From an uncultured Allobosea sp. (GTDB lineage Bacteria > Pseudomonadota > Alphaproteobacteria > Rhizobiales > Beijerinckiaceae): a DNA stretch of 64,000 nucleotides. Below the pieces are notes generated by a model. The model saw only the letters and a program-made list of their open reading frames with translations, had not been told where the DNA came from and made no database searches. The DNA is taken from assembly GCF_945957345.1 (NCBI RefSeq), contig NZ_CAMFKW010000015.1:33303-97302 (forward strand), in the 5' to 3' direction. The position numbers and the translations under genes are program-made. This document shows, piece by piece, positions 9,062 through 17,480 of the stretch. Position 1 is the first letter of the stretch. Each line of letters begins with the position of its first letter.

Positions 9062-9964
9062 ATGACCACCCGCAACGCCTCTGTCACCGGCATCGCCATG
9101 ATGCTGATCGGCATCCTGCTGTTTTCGCTGAACGACGTGATGGGCAAATGGCTGGTCGCGACGTACACGGTCGGCCAGCTCCTGCTGATCCGCAGCCTGG
9201 CGGCGCTGGTCGTGATCCTGCCTTTCGTCTTCAAGCAAGGCGTGCAGCGGACATTGCGGCCGGAGAAGCCCGGGCTGCAGGCCTTGCGCGTTCTGTTCAG
9301 CTCGGGCGAGGTCGCGCTGTTCTATCTCGCCGTGACCTACTTGCCGCTCGCCGACGCGATGACGATCTGGCTCGCGGCTCCCGTCTGGGTCGTGATCCTC
9401 GCCGCGCTGCTGCTCGGCGAGCGCATCGACAGCCGGCGCTGGCTCGCCATCGCGCTGGGCTTCGCTGGCGTCGCGGTCTCGCTCAATCCGAGCGGCGCCA
9501 GCTTCTCGATGCCCGCGCTGATCGCGCTGCTCGGCAGCTTCCTGTTCGCCGCGATGATGATCGCGGGCCGCCGGCTGCGCGGCACGCCGGATGTCACGTT
9601 GGTCGCCTGGCAGACGTTCGGCGCCCTGTTGATGGGCCTCGCGCTCCTGCCCTTCGGCTGGGTGACGCCGAGCCTGAAGGACACCGCCCTCCTCGCCTTG
9701 CTCGGCATCGTCGCGATGGGCGCCCATATCTGCGTCACCCGCTCGCTCAAGCTGGCGGAGGCCTCCGTGGTCGTGCCCTATCAGTACACGCTGATCGTCT
9801 GGGCGCTGGTCTTCGGCTGGTTCGTCTTCGGCGACTGGCCGACGCCGGCCATGCTCTGCGGCGCGGCCCTGATCGTTGCGGCGGGGCTCGTCCTGCTCAT
9901 TCTCGAACGCCGGGCTTCATCGGCGCCGGCGGTGCTCGAAGCGACAGGCGCCGGCGCACCCTGA
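9062..9964 (+). CDS. EamA/DMT-family transporter
   Basis: 300 residues from the ATG at 9062 with about ten hydrophobic helices in two EamA repeats of roughly 140 residues each: MLIGILLFSLNDVMGKWLVA opens the first and a second repeat begins around residue 150 (ALIALLGSFLFAAMMIAGRR). Drug/metabolite transporters of this type mostly export small metabolites or amino acids; the substrate is not evident. Confidence 0.88.
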   Translation: MTTRNASVTGIAMMLIGILLFSLNDVMGKWLVATYTVGQLLLIRSLAALVVILPFVFKQGVQRTLRPEKPGLQALRVLFSSGEVALFYLAVTYLPLADAMTIWLAAPVWVVILAALLLGERIDSRRWLAIALGFAGVAVSLNPSGASFSMPALIALLGSFLFAAMMIAGRRLRGTPDVTLVAWQTFGALLMGLALLPFGWVTPSLKDTALLALLGIVAMGAHICVTRSLKLAEASVVVPYQYTLIVWALVFGWFVFGDWPTPAMLCGAALIVAAGLVLLILERRASSAPAVLEATGAGAP

Positions 9965-9974
9965 CGATCCCGCC

Positions 9975-10610
9975 TCAGTAAAGGCGCAGGCGGTAGGCTT
10001 CCTCGAGATTGCGATCAGCCTCGTCGCCGTCGACTGCCTTGGTCTGGTCGGCGATGATGCGGCCGAGCGTCGGAAAGGAGTGGCGCGGCACCTGTGTCGC
10101 AGGGTCCCACAGCTTCGAGCGGATCAGCGCCTTGCCGCAATGGAAATAGGCTTCCTCGACCGCGACGATGAGGCCGGTTACCGGCGCACGCTCCTGCATG
10201 ACGGAAGGAGCCAGCAGGGCGGCATCGCGCGTCGCATGCGCTTTGCCGTTGACGCGCAGAGTCTCGGGGATGCCCGGCACCATGAAGACGAGCCCGACAC
10301 CCGGCGACGATAGGATATTGCCGAAGGAATCGACCCGGTTGTTGCCGCGCCTGTCGGGGATCAGCAGGGTCGTGTCATCGAGCACGCGCACGAAGCCCGG
10401 CCCGTCGCCACGCGGGCTCGCATCGGCATTGCCTTGCGCATCGCAGCTCGCGAGCACGAGGAAGGGCGAGAGCGCGATGAAGTCCCGGCAGAACTGGTCG
10501 AGCCGGCGCAGCACCTTGCCGGTCGCCAAGGGCGAGACCGGGCCGATATGCCCGCGCAGCGCGTCCGCATCCTCGATACGCGCCGCCGGATCGTCGAAGC
10601 AGTCCGTCAT
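9975..10610 (-). CDS. FMN-binding pyridoxamine 5'-phosphate oxidase family protein (MSMEG_1061-like)
   Basis: 211 residues from an ATG preceded by GGGGAAA. The split-barrel flavin fold is recognisable from PFLVLASCDAQGNADASPRGD near residue 50, then LLIPDRRGNNRVDSFGNILS and PGVGLVFMVPG. Residues around ASPRG and RGNNR usually bind the FMN phosphate and ring. The family reduces or oxidises unknown small substrates. It is convergent with the EamA gene. Confidence 0.85.
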   Translation of the reverse strand: MTDCFDDPAARIEDADALRGHIGPVSPLATGKVLRRLDQFCRDFIALSPFLVLASCDAQGNADASPRGDGPGFVRVLDDTTLLIPDRRGNNRVDSFGNILSSPGVGLVFMVPGIPETLRVNGKAHATRDAALLAPSVMQERAPVTGLIVAVEEAYFHCGKALIRSKLWDPATQVPRHSFPTLGRIIADQTKAVDGDEADRNLEEAYRLRLY

Positions 10611-10792
10611 ATCGTTTCCCCGTTTTTCTCCGCTCAATCTGTCCGATTGCCGTCCTTGGCGCCAGCGCGGGCGGCTCGTGCCTGCCAGCCTTTCCCCGCA
10701 TGGCGCCCTCCGGCCTTCTGCGGCCTTGACCGGTGACCGGCGCATCGCCATCGTGCGCCTTAGTTTCGCCCTCCCGTACGAGGCCTGATTCG

Positions 10793-11251
10793 ATGCGCCG
10801 CGCCCTGCTGCGAACCGCCCTTGTCTCCTTCGCCTGCTTCACGGCCTTTGCCGCCGGCGCGGCGAATGGCCGTTTCGTCAACCCCGCCGACCGGGCCGAG
10901 AACCGGACCTTCCCGATGAGCGGTGACCTTCCAGGCTGCGACGATCCGGCTGTGCTCGGCAAAGTCACAAGCCACTTCAACTCGCGCGAGGACACCTATT
11001 GGGGTCCGCTCCAGGCCTTGTCCTATGATCGCATCGCGCAGATCGGCTATCGCAGCTGGGGCGCGGACTTCATCCCGCGGCGTTTCTGCAGCGGTCGTGT
11101 CCTGCTCAACGACGGCAAATTCCGCCGGGTCGACTACTCCGTGCGCGAAAGCCTGGGCCTCTTCGGCATGACCTGGAACGTCAACTGGTGCGTAAACGGC
11201 CTCGATCGTGAGCGCACCTACGCGCCCGATTGCAAGATGGCACGCCCCTGA
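10793..11251 (+). CDS. Small secreted protein of unknown function next to RNase T2
   Basis: 152 residues beginning MRRALLRTALVSFACF with a Sec signal peptide ending near AAGAANG. The mature part has four cysteines (GCDDP, RFCSG, NWCVN, PDCKM), consistent with two disulfides in the periplasm. A longer frame begins at 10733, but the ATG at 10793 starts right at the signal peptide. The stop is 13 nt before the RNase T2 start, implying one operon. I do not recognise a named domain. Confidence 0.8.
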   Translation: MRRALLRTALVSFACFTAFAAGAANGRFVNPADRAENRTFPMSGDLPGCDDPAVLGKVTSHFNSREDTYWGPLQALSYDRIAQIGYRSWGADFIPRRFCSGRVLLNDGKFRRVDYSVRESLGLFGMTWNVNWCVNGLDRERTYAPDCKMARP

Positions 11252-11264
11252 CGCAGGTCGACCG

Positions 11265-11930
11265 ATGAAGAAGTGGCTGGCGATCGCGGCCCTGACGCTG
11301 CTCGGCTTCTCCACAGCCGGGCATGCGCAGGGCTTCGGCCAGCGCAGCAGCGCGCCCGGCGATTTCGACTTCTACGTTCTGGCCCTGTCCTGGTCGCCGG
11401 GCTTCTGCGAGCTCGACGGCGACCGTTCGCGCAATCGCGAGCAATGCGGCGAAGGCGCCGGCCTGCGCTTCGTGGTGCATGGCCTCTGGCCGCAGAACGA
11501 GCGCGGCTATCCCAGCGATTGCGGCCCCGCCGGCCGCTCGCCCTCGCGCATCGCGCTGGAACAGGCCGAAGGCGTGTTCCCGACCGAGAACCTCGCCCGC
11601 TACGAGTGGCGCAAGCATGGCACCTGCACGGGTTCGAGCCCCAGCGACTATTTCCGCGATGTCCGCCGCGCCCGCGACAAGATCGCGATCCCGCCTGCCC
11701 TGGCCAAGGCTGATCGCGACCAGACCTGGACCGCGATCGATCTCGAGCGCGCCTTCGCCGCGGCCAATCCAGGCCTGCGTACGGACATGATGTCTGTCAC
11801 CTGCAAGCGCGGCGTGCTGCAGGAAGTCCGCATCTGCCTCACCAAGGATCTCCGCGATTTCCGGACGTGCCAGCAGATCGACCGTTCCGGCTGCCGCGCG
11901 CGCGATTTCACCGTGGTCGCGCCGCGTTGA
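11265..11930 (+). CDS. Secreted ribonuclease T2 family protein
   Basis: 221 residues with a signal peptide (MKKWLAIAALTLLGFSTAGHAQ). Both catalytic segments of RNase T2 are intact: CAS1 as FVVHGLWPQ near residue 73 and CAS2 as YEWRKHGTC near 113, giving the two catalytic His plus Lys. The eight or so Cys fit a disulfide-rich periplasmic or secreted endoribonuclease that cleaves RNA through a 2',3'-cyclic phosphate. Coupled to the upstream secreted protein. Confidence 0.93.
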   Translation: MKKWLAIAALTLLGFSTAGHAQGFGQRSSAPGDFDFYVLALSWSPGFCELDGDRSRNREQCGEGAGLRFVVHGLWPQNERGYPSDCGPAGRSPSRIALEQAEGVFPTENLARYEWRKHGTCTGSSPSDYFRDVRRARDKIAIPPALAKADRDQTWTAIDLERAFAAANPGLRTDMMSVTCKRGVLQEVRICLTKDLRDFRTCQQIDRSGCRARDFTVVAPR

Positions 11931-11993
11931 AAGCCTGAGACGGCCGGACTTTGCCGCTTCCGGTCGGCAGCAGCTTCCTCTACCAACGGCGTC

Positions 11994-12845
11994 ATGAACT
12001 ATCGCCATGGCTTCCACGCCGGAAATTTCGCCGATGTGCTGAAGCACGTCGTGCTGACGCGCATCCTGCTGCATCTCAACGCCAAACCGGCGGCCTACCG
12101 CATCATCGACACCCATGCCGGCAGCGGCCGCTATGACCTCGATTCGGAAGAGGCGCTCAGGACGCATGAATGGAAGGACGGCATCGCGCGCATCGACCGC
12201 TCGCCTCTGTCTCCCGCAGTCGAGGCTTTGCTCGTTCCCTATCGTGCCGCTCTGGCGGGCGCCCGCGCGCTCTATGGCGCCGGTGCCTACCCCGGCTCGC
12301 CCTGGCTCTGCCGCCATGTAATGCGGCCGGACGACCGGCTGGTCGCTGCCGAGCTCCATCCCCCGACCTACAGGAAGCTCGTCGAATCGATCGGCAAGGA
12401 CAAGCGCTGCAAGCCGCTCGCCATCGACGGCTGGACGGCATTGCGGGCCAACGTCCCGCCGAAGGAGCGCCGTGGCCTCGTCCTGATCGACCCGCCTTTC
12501 GAGGATAAGGACGAGTTCGCCACCCTCGCCGACCAGTTCATCGCGGCGCATCGCAAATGGCCGACCGGGACCTACGCGCTCTGGTATCCGATCAAGGGCA
12601 GCAGCGGCGTCGAATCCCTGATGGGCGCGGTGCTCGATGCCGGAATCGGCCGGCTCCTGCGCCTCGAGATCGATGTCGACCGCCCTGAAGCGGCCGGCGG
12701 ACTCAGCGCCACTGGCCTCCTCGTCGTCAACCCGCCCTGGCGCCTGGCGGAGGAAGCCGAAGCACTGCTGCCAGCCTTGACCGAGCGGCTCGCCCAGGGA
12801 CCGCGACCGCGCTATCACTGCGAGGCGATCCGCCCCGACGGCTGA
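11994..12845 (+). CDS. rlmJ: 23S rRNA (adenine-2030-N6)-methyltransferase RlmJ
   Basis: 283 residues, the family's usual length. It starts with the hallmark MNYRHGFHAGNFADVLKH, followed by DTHAGSGRYDL (SAM-binding motif I) and the catalytic N6-adenine motif LIDPPFE near residue 165. It methylates A2030 of 23S rRNA. Stands alone between the RNase and GST genes. Confidence 0.95.
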   Translation: MNYRHGFHAGNFADVLKHVVLTRILLHLNAKPAAYRIIDTHAGSGRYDLDSEEALRTHEWKDGIARIDRSPLSPAVEALLVPYRAALAGARALYGAGAYPGSPWLCRHVMRPDDRLVAAELHPPTYRKLVESIGKDKRCKPLAIDGWTALRANVPPKERRGLVLIDPPFEDKDEFATLADQFIAAHRKWPTGTYALWYPIKGSSGVESLMGAVLDAGIGRLLRLEIDVDRPEAAGGLSATGLLVVNPPWRLAEEAEALLPALTERLAQGPRPRYHCEAIRPDG

Positions 12846-12881
12846 TCGATCTCTTTTCGCCTCGCATCAAGGATATCGCCG

Positions 12882-13484
12882 ATGCTCGTCCTGCGCTCCT
12901 CCCCCGCCTCCCCGTTCGGCCGAAAGGTCAAAATGGCGGCCATCGAACTCGGGCTGATGGACCGGATCGAGATCGTCGCCGCCGATACGAACGACCCGTC
13001 CGAAGTCCTGCGCCAGCAGAACCCGCTCGGCAAGATCCCGACGCTGGTGCTGGAGGACGGCACGACGCTGTTCGATTCCCGCGTCATCGTCGACTATCTC
13101 GACCATCTCAGCGGCGGGAAGCTGATCCCGGCCGGCGAGGCGCGCTTCGCCCAATTGCGGCTCCAGGCGCTGGCCGACGGCATCTGCGACGCGGCATTGC
13201 TCAAGGTCTATGAAGGGCGCTTCCGGCCGGAGGAAGCCCGCAATGCCAACTGGGTCGCGCATCAGGACGGCAAGGTCGCCCGCGGATTGGCGGCCCTCGA
13301 AGCCGCTCCGCCCGCCTTCGCGAATCGCCCGCATATCGGCGAGATCGCTCTGGCCTGCGCGCTCGGCTATCTCGACCTGCGCTTCGAAGGAAAATGGCGC
13401 GCCGAACATCCGAAGCTTGTCGCCTGGCTCGACGATTTCGCCGCCCGAGTCCCCGCCTTCGAGACGACCCGCTTCAAGGGCTGA
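12882..13484 (+). CDS. Glutathione S-transferase family protein
   Basis: 200 residues. Thioredoxin-like N-terminus with LRSSPASPFGRKVKMAAIE (Ser in place of the catalytic Tyr/Cys region), NPLGKIPTLVLEDG with the cis-Pro, and DSRVIVDYLD that contacts glutathione gamma-glutamyl. The helical C-terminal domain follows. A GC-rich hairpin with a T-run lies 38 nt downstream. Confidence 0.9.
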   Translation: MLVLRSSPASPFGRKVKMAAIELGLMDRIEIVAADTNDPSEVLRQQNPLGKIPTLVLEDGTTLFDSRVIVDYLDHLSGGKLIPAGEARFAQLRLQALADGICDAALLKVYEGRFRPEEARNANWVAHQDGKVARGLAALEAAPPAFANRPHIGEIALACALGYLDLRFEGKWRAEHPKLVAWLDDFAARVPAFETTRFKG

Positions 13485-13522
13485 CGGAGGCGGCCGCAGC
13501 CGAAACCGCGCTCGAACGGCAA

Positions 13523-13551
13523 AGCCGGCGCCCGAAGTCGCCGGCTTTTTT
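13523..13551 (+). terminator. Rho-independent terminator after GST gene
   Basis: Stem AGCCGGCG / CGCCGGCT with an 8-nt loop (13523-13546) runs directly into six or more T residues. Confidence 0.85.
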
Positions 13552-13589
13552 CACGTCTCGCCCTCATACGCGACCGGCACCTAGGCAAC

Positions 13590-13618
13590 AAAAAACCCGG
13601 TGGCCGAAGCCACCGGGT
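13590..13618 (-). terminator. Rho-independent terminator after porin gene
   Basis: On the minus strand, stem ACCCGGTGGC / GCCACCGGGT with a TTCG tetraloop is followed by TTTTTTGTT. It sits 26 nt beyond the porin stop and faces the GST terminator. Confidence 0.9.
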
Positions 13619-13643
13619 CCGTTCTGTCTCCGGAAGGAGAGGA

Positions 13644-14300
13644 TCAGAACTTGTAGCTGAGGCGGGCGCGGACGACCGAGAAGTCGGTGCCGATCTTGGT
13701 GCCCGTGTTCAGGATGCGCTTGTCGCCCAGGTCGACGTAGAGGTACTCGACGCCGGCGATCAGGTTGTTGGTGACAGCGTACTCGAGACCGCCGCCGAGA
13801 GCCCAGCCGCTGGTGTGGCTGGCATCCGACGAGAAGCCGAGAGCCGGGATCGAGGTCTTCACGTTGCCGTAGGCCCAACCACCGGTCACGTAGGGCATGA
13901 ACCGGTCGAAGGCGACGCCGACGCGGGCACGGACGGTGCCGAAGTAGTCGGTCTTGACGCGCACGCCGGCGAAGGTGTTGCCGGTGCTGAGGTCAGCCGC
14001 CTGGATGTCGGCTTCCAGGCCGACGACGAACTGGCCCATCTGGTAGTTGTAGCCGACCTGACCACCGCCGACGAAGCCGTCGAGGTCACCGGTGTTGGTC
14101 ACCGTGAAACCGTTGGTGTTCACGTTGCCCCAGCCATAGCCGGCGTTGGCGCCGACGTAGAAGCCGGTCCAGGTGAACGCCGGCGGCATGTAGACGGGGG
14201 CAGCGACCGGGCCCTTGCGGGACGGCAGGTCAGCAGCCGAAGCGGCGCCAGCGGCGACGAGACCGAGCGCGGCAACGCTCGCAAGCAGATACTTCTTCAT
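13644..14300 (-). CDS. Omp25/Omp31-type outer membrane beta-barrel protein
   Basis: 218 residues. Signal peptide MKKYLLASVAALGLVAAGAASA, then ADLPSRKGPV and the typical FTWTGFYVGANAGYGWGN strand. Alternating aromatic/glycine strands continue to a terminal Phe (ARLSYKF), the signature recognised by the BAM machinery. This is the small eight-stranded porin-like family abundant in Brucella and Bradyrhizobium. A strong AAGGAG site precedes the ATG and a strong terminator follows, consistent with high expression as a single gene. Confidence 0.93.
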   Translation of the reverse strand: MKKYLLASVAALGLVAAGAASAADLPSRKGPVAAPVYMPPAFTWTGFYVGANAGYGWGNVNTNGFTVTNTGDLDGFVGGGQVGYNYQMGQFVVGLEADIQAADLSTGNTFAGVRVKTDYFGTVRARVGVAFDRFMPYVTGGWAYGNVKTSIPALGFSSDASHTSGWALGGGLEYAVTNNLIAGVEYLYVDLGDKRILNTGTKIGTDFSVVRARLSYKF

Positions 14301-14359
14301 GACAAACTCCTTAGTCGTCGCTGTCGCCGGAAAACCCGGCGGTTGATTTCGATGAACCC

Positions 14360-14388
14360 GTTATAAGACCGGGAGCCGGCTTTGTCTG
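14360..14388 (-). promoter_or_regulatory. Candidate promoter of the porin gene
   Basis: On the minus strand CAGACA (14388-14383), 17 bp, then TATAAC (14365-14360) would give a leader of about 50 nt before the porin ATG. The -10 is good and the -35 partial. Confidence 0.4.
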
Positions 14389-14635
14389 TTGCATCGGAAG
14401 CACATCTGCCTTGCAGACCGCGGCAGAAATGCGGCACGAATGCGATAACTGGACGCAAATAGGTAAAACCGAGTTAACCAACCACAGACTAGCCAGCATG
14501 GTAAATCGAATACTAACAGAGCTATGAAGCCCCACTGGCATAGGAACATGGCCCGGCCTACAAACGCCGGAGATTTATCAAGGTTCCCACGTAGATTGCG
14601 GCTTTTTTGGCCTATCTTGCCGCTCCCGTGCGAGC
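14389..14635. other. Non-coding remainder of the porin/glycosyltransferase intergenic region
   Basis: The whole gap between the divergent porin and glycosyltransferase starts is 335 bp. Apart from the porin promoter I see no gene or RNA here. It is lower in GC than its surroundings (for example the stretch 14450-14530), as expected for an upstream regulatory region. Confidence 0.5.
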
Positions 14636-15490
14636 GTGCTTAAGCCTAGAGACAAGCAGGAAACCAAGAAGACAGTGCCGCCTCTTTCGATTTTCATCAT
14701 CGCCCAGAATGAGGCAGACCGGATCGGCCGCACGATCGAAGCCGCGCGCGGGCTGAGCGATGACGTCATCGTCGTCGATTCCGGCTCGACCGACGGCACG
14801 CAGGCCGTGGCCGAGTCGCGCGGCGCCCGTGTCATCTTCAATGCTTGGCCGGGCTATGGCCAGCAGAAGCGCTTCGCCGAGGAGCAATGCCGTCACGACT
14901 GGCTGCTCAATCTCGATGCCGACGAAGTAATTCCGCCCGATCTTGCCGCGGAGATCACCGCACTCTTCGCCAGCGGACTACCGCCGAAGGATGCCTACAA
15001 GCTGCGAATCGCCGAGATCTTTCCGGGTGAAGGCGCCCCGCATCGTTTTGCCTACGCGCTCGCACCCGTGCGCCTCTATCGCAAGAGCAAGGGCCGCTAT
15101 TCCTCTTCCCCTGTGCATGACCGCGTCGATCTCGCGCCTGATGCGCGTGTCGGACGCCTGCGCGGGACGATCCATCACTTCTCCGTCCGCTCGCTCGGCG
15201 AGCAGATGGAAAAGCTCAACGCCTATAGCGATGCGCAGGCCGACGACCTCGACGCCCGTGGCGGGACGCTTTCAGTCTTCCGACTGGTCGCCGAATTTCC
15301 TGCCAATTTCCTCAAGGCTTATATCGGGCGCCGTCACGCGCTGCGCGGCATCTATGGTTTCATGACCGCGATGAACTTCGCCTTCTACCGCTATCTGCGC
15401 GCCGCCAAGCACTGGGAGCGCCGCCTGCAGCGGCGTGCCTCGGTTAAGAACGCCGCGCCTCCCGCGAATTACGATGGCCGCGATGACTGA
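14636..15490 (+). CDS. Glycosyltransferase family 2 (LPS core WaaE/LgtF-like)
   Basis: 284 residues. GT-A fold: LSIFIIAQNEADRIGRTIE, then DDVIVVDSGSTDGTQ and the metal-binding LLNLDADEVI (DxD-type DAD). The combination of AQNEADRI, HDWLLNLDADE and a C-terminal amphipathic region rich in Arg matches beta-1,4-glucosyltransferases of LPS inner core assembly. The GTG at 14636 has no clear ribosome site; a GTG at 14675 directly before PPLSIFI is a reasonable alternative. The 3' end overlaps the next gene by 8 nt. Confidence 0.87.
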   Translation: MLKPRDKQETKKTVPPLSIFIIAQNEADRIGRTIEAARGLSDDVIVVDSGSTDGTQAVAESRGARVIFNAWPGYGQQKRFAEEQCRHDWLLNLDADEVIPPDLAAEITALFASGLPPKDAYKLRIAEIFPGEGAPHRFAYALAPVRLYRKSKGRYSSSPVHDRVDLAPDARVGRLRGTIHHFSVRSLGEQMEKLNAYSDAQADDLDARGGTLSVFRLVAEFPANFLKAYIGRRHALRGIYGFMTAMNFAFYRYLRAAKHWERRLQRRASVKNAAPPANYDGRDD

Positions 15491-16229
15491 GGTCGCGCTG
15501 GTCACGGGCGGCGCCAGACGAATCGGCCGCGCCATCGTCGAGAAGCTGGCTGACGCCGGCTACGCGATCGCGATCCATCACGGCGGCAGCCGCGAAGAGG
15601 CCGAGGTCCTGTCCCGAAAACTCGAAGCAGGCGGCACGAAGACCTGCCTTCTCGGCGCCGATCTCGTCGACCCCGCACAGGTCGCGACCTTGATTCCCGC
15701 GGCGGAGGAAGCGCTCGGCCCGGTCACGCTCCTGGTCAACAATGCCGCGAGCTTCGTTGCCGACGATGTTCGCTCGCTCGACATCGCCACCTGGAACCGC
15801 CAGTTCTCGATCAACCTGCGCGCGCCGTCGCAGTTGATCGGAATCATGGCCGAACGTCTCCCGGCCGATGCGAAGGGTGCCGTCGTCAACATCGTCGATC
15901 AGCGCGTCTGGAAGCTGACGCCGCAATATTATTCCTACACCCTGACCAAGACGGCCTTGCTCACCGCGACCCAGACACTGGCCCAGGCGCTGGCCCCGCG
16001 CATCCGCGTCAACGCGGTCGGCCCCGGCCCGACCTTCCCCAACACTTATGACGGGCTGGACCGGCTGCAGCAGGAAGCTGCGGGAACCTTGCTCGGGCAT
16101 CGGATCTCGCCCGACGAGATCGCCGAGGCCGTACTCTATCTCGCCCGCGCCAGCTCCGTGACCGGCCAGATGATCGCCGTCGATGCCGGCCAGCATCTCG
16201 GCTGGCGCACGCCCGACATCATCGGCTGA
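15483..16229 (+). CDS. Short-chain dehydrogenase/reductase, FolM/pteridine-reductase-like
   Basis: 248 residues from the ATG at 15483 (15474 also possible). NADPH-binding TGGARRIGRAI has the TGxxxRxG form of pteridine reductases rather than the usual TGxxxGxG. NNAASF, the YSYTLTKTA segment (Tyr and Lys of the active site) and VGPGPTFPN follow. FolM reduces dihydromonapterin in tetrahydropterin supply. The specific substrate is inferred from motif style only. Confidence 0.83.
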   Translation: MTEVALVTGGARRIGRAIVEKLADAGYAIAIHHGGSREEAEVLSRKLEAGGTKTCLLGADLVDPAQVATLIPAAEEALGPVTLLVNNAASFVADDVRSLDIATWNRQFSINLRAPSQLIGIMAERLPADAKGAVVNIVDQRVWKLTPQYYSYTLTKTALLTATQTLAQALAPRIRVNAVGPGPTFPNTYDGLDRLQQEAAGTLLGHRISPDEIAEAVLYLARASSVTGQMIAVDAGQHLGWRTPDIIG

Positions 16230-16246
16230 ATCGCTAAGGCGGCGCC

Positions 16247-16531
16247 TCAGGCCGCCTTGTTCTTCACCGCTCCGATGATCGCGGTCAGGATCGCGCCACC
16301 GGCACCACCCGAGATCAGGTTGGTCAGGACACCGCCGACGCTGAGATTGCCGCCCTGCGCCGCTGCGCTGATCGCCGGCAGCAGGATCGGGATCAGTTGC
16401 CCGAGCACGCCACCGCCGACGAGCCCCGCGATCGTATTGCCGAGCGTGCCGAGATCGAAGCTCGGACTGGCCTTGCCCGCCGCATTGCCGCCGATCGCAC
16501 CGGCGATCAGGTTCATCAGGATCTGTTCCAT
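16247..16531 (-). CDS. Small Gly/Ala-rich hydrophobic protein, unknown
   Basis: 94 residues starting MEQILMNLIAGAIGGNAAGK and dominated by Gly, Ala, Leu and Ile in short hydrophobic segments, ending AVKNKAA. The pattern suggests membrane association or a glycine-zipper-like protein. The start at 16531 follows a GGGGGCCGGG stretch; a longer frame begins upstream but has atypical composition. Function unknown. Confidence 0.65.
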   Translation of the reverse strand: MEQILMNLIAGAIGGNAAGKASPSFDLGTLGNTIAGLVGGGVLGQLIPILLPAISAAAQGGNLSVGGVLTNLISGGAGGAILTAIIGAVKNKAA

Positions 16532-16670
16532 CCCGGCCCCCTGCATCTCGATGCATCGCCCGAAGAACATGGGCCTGGAGGAAGCGATGCGTTCCCCGCG
16601 GCAGCGGGAACGATGCTCCAGTTGAAGCGGTGCGACAAGTCGCCGCACCGTCTCGTCAACCGCTATCTGC

Positions 16671-17435
16671 TCAATCGAGCACGATTGCCGCGATCAGGCG
16701 GCCGTAATCAGGCTCGCCGCGATGCGTGGTGCGCCGATAGCTGAAGAAGCGCTTTTCGTCGCCATAGGTGCACAGGCCCATGTCGACGAAGCGGCCGATC
16801 CCTGCCTCCTGCGCCTTGAGTCCGATAAAGGCCGGCAGATCGAACATCGCGCGGGCCGGGCGTTCGGACGGAACGAAGAAGCGCGAATAGGTCCGGTTCT
16901 CGGCCTTGAAGCGCTCGATGAATTCCGGCCCGACCTCATAGGCCTTGGCGCTGATCGTCGGACCAAGCACGGCCGTGATGCGCTCGCGCCGCGCGCCGAG
17001 CTTCTCCATCGCCGTCACCGTCGCGCCGACGATGCCGGTGAAAGCACCCTTCCAGCCGGAATGGGCGGCGCCGATCACCCGCGCCTCGCCATCGGCGAAG
17101 AGAATCGGCCCGCAATCGGCGGTGGAGACGCCGAGCGCCACATGCGAGGCCGTCGTCACCATCGCATCGGCCTTGGGCCGCTCGCCCGGCCAAGGCCCCG
17201 TCACCACTTCGACATCCGCGGAATGGACCTGGTAGAGGCTGATCAGGTTCTCCGGCGTGACGCTGAGATGACGCGCCATCCGCGCCCGGTTCTCGGTGAT
17301 CGCCGCCGGATCGTCGGAAGAGCCGAGCCCGCCGTTCAGCGAAGCGTAGATCCCCTTTGAAGCCCCGCCTTCGCGCGTGAAGAAGGCGTGGCGTATTCCG
17401 GCTTCTCCGGCGAGTTCGCGGGCGGTGATGAACAT
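16671..17435 (-). CDS. pgeF: Peptidoglycan editing factor PgeF (YfiH/DUF152, laccase-domain)
   Basis: 254 residues, typical length. IRHAFFTREGGASKG at the N-terminus, then YQVHSADV and VTTASHVALGVSTADCGPIL with the metal-binding Cys, and IGAAHSGWKGAFTGI with the His. Members act as amidase-type PgeF that removes mis-incorporated serine from cell-wall precursors and have purine nucleoside phosphorylase activity. It follows the NDUFAF7-like methyltransferase on the same strand. Confidence 0.93.
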   Translation of the reverse strand: MFITARELAGEAGIRHAFFTREGGASKGIYASLNGGLGSSDDPAAITENRARMARHLSVTPENLISLYQVHSADVEVVTGPWPGERPKADAMVTTASHVALGVSTADCGPILFADGEARVIGAAHSGWKGAFTGIVGATVTAMEKLGARRERITAVLGPTISAKAYEVGPEFIERFKAENRTYSRFFVPSERPARAMFDLPAFIGLKAQEAGIGRFVDMGLCTYGDEKRFFSYRRTTHRGEPDYGRLIAAIVLD

Positions 17436-17480
17436 GGGAGCAGGTCCAGTTGCGCAGCGCCGCGAGCGGCTCCGCTGAGT

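Noticed and set aside
11181..12818. 545-codon minus-strand open frame covering RNase T2 and rlmJ
   Set aside because: Both sense-strand genes have intact catalytic motifs, and the antisense product has shadow-like composition.
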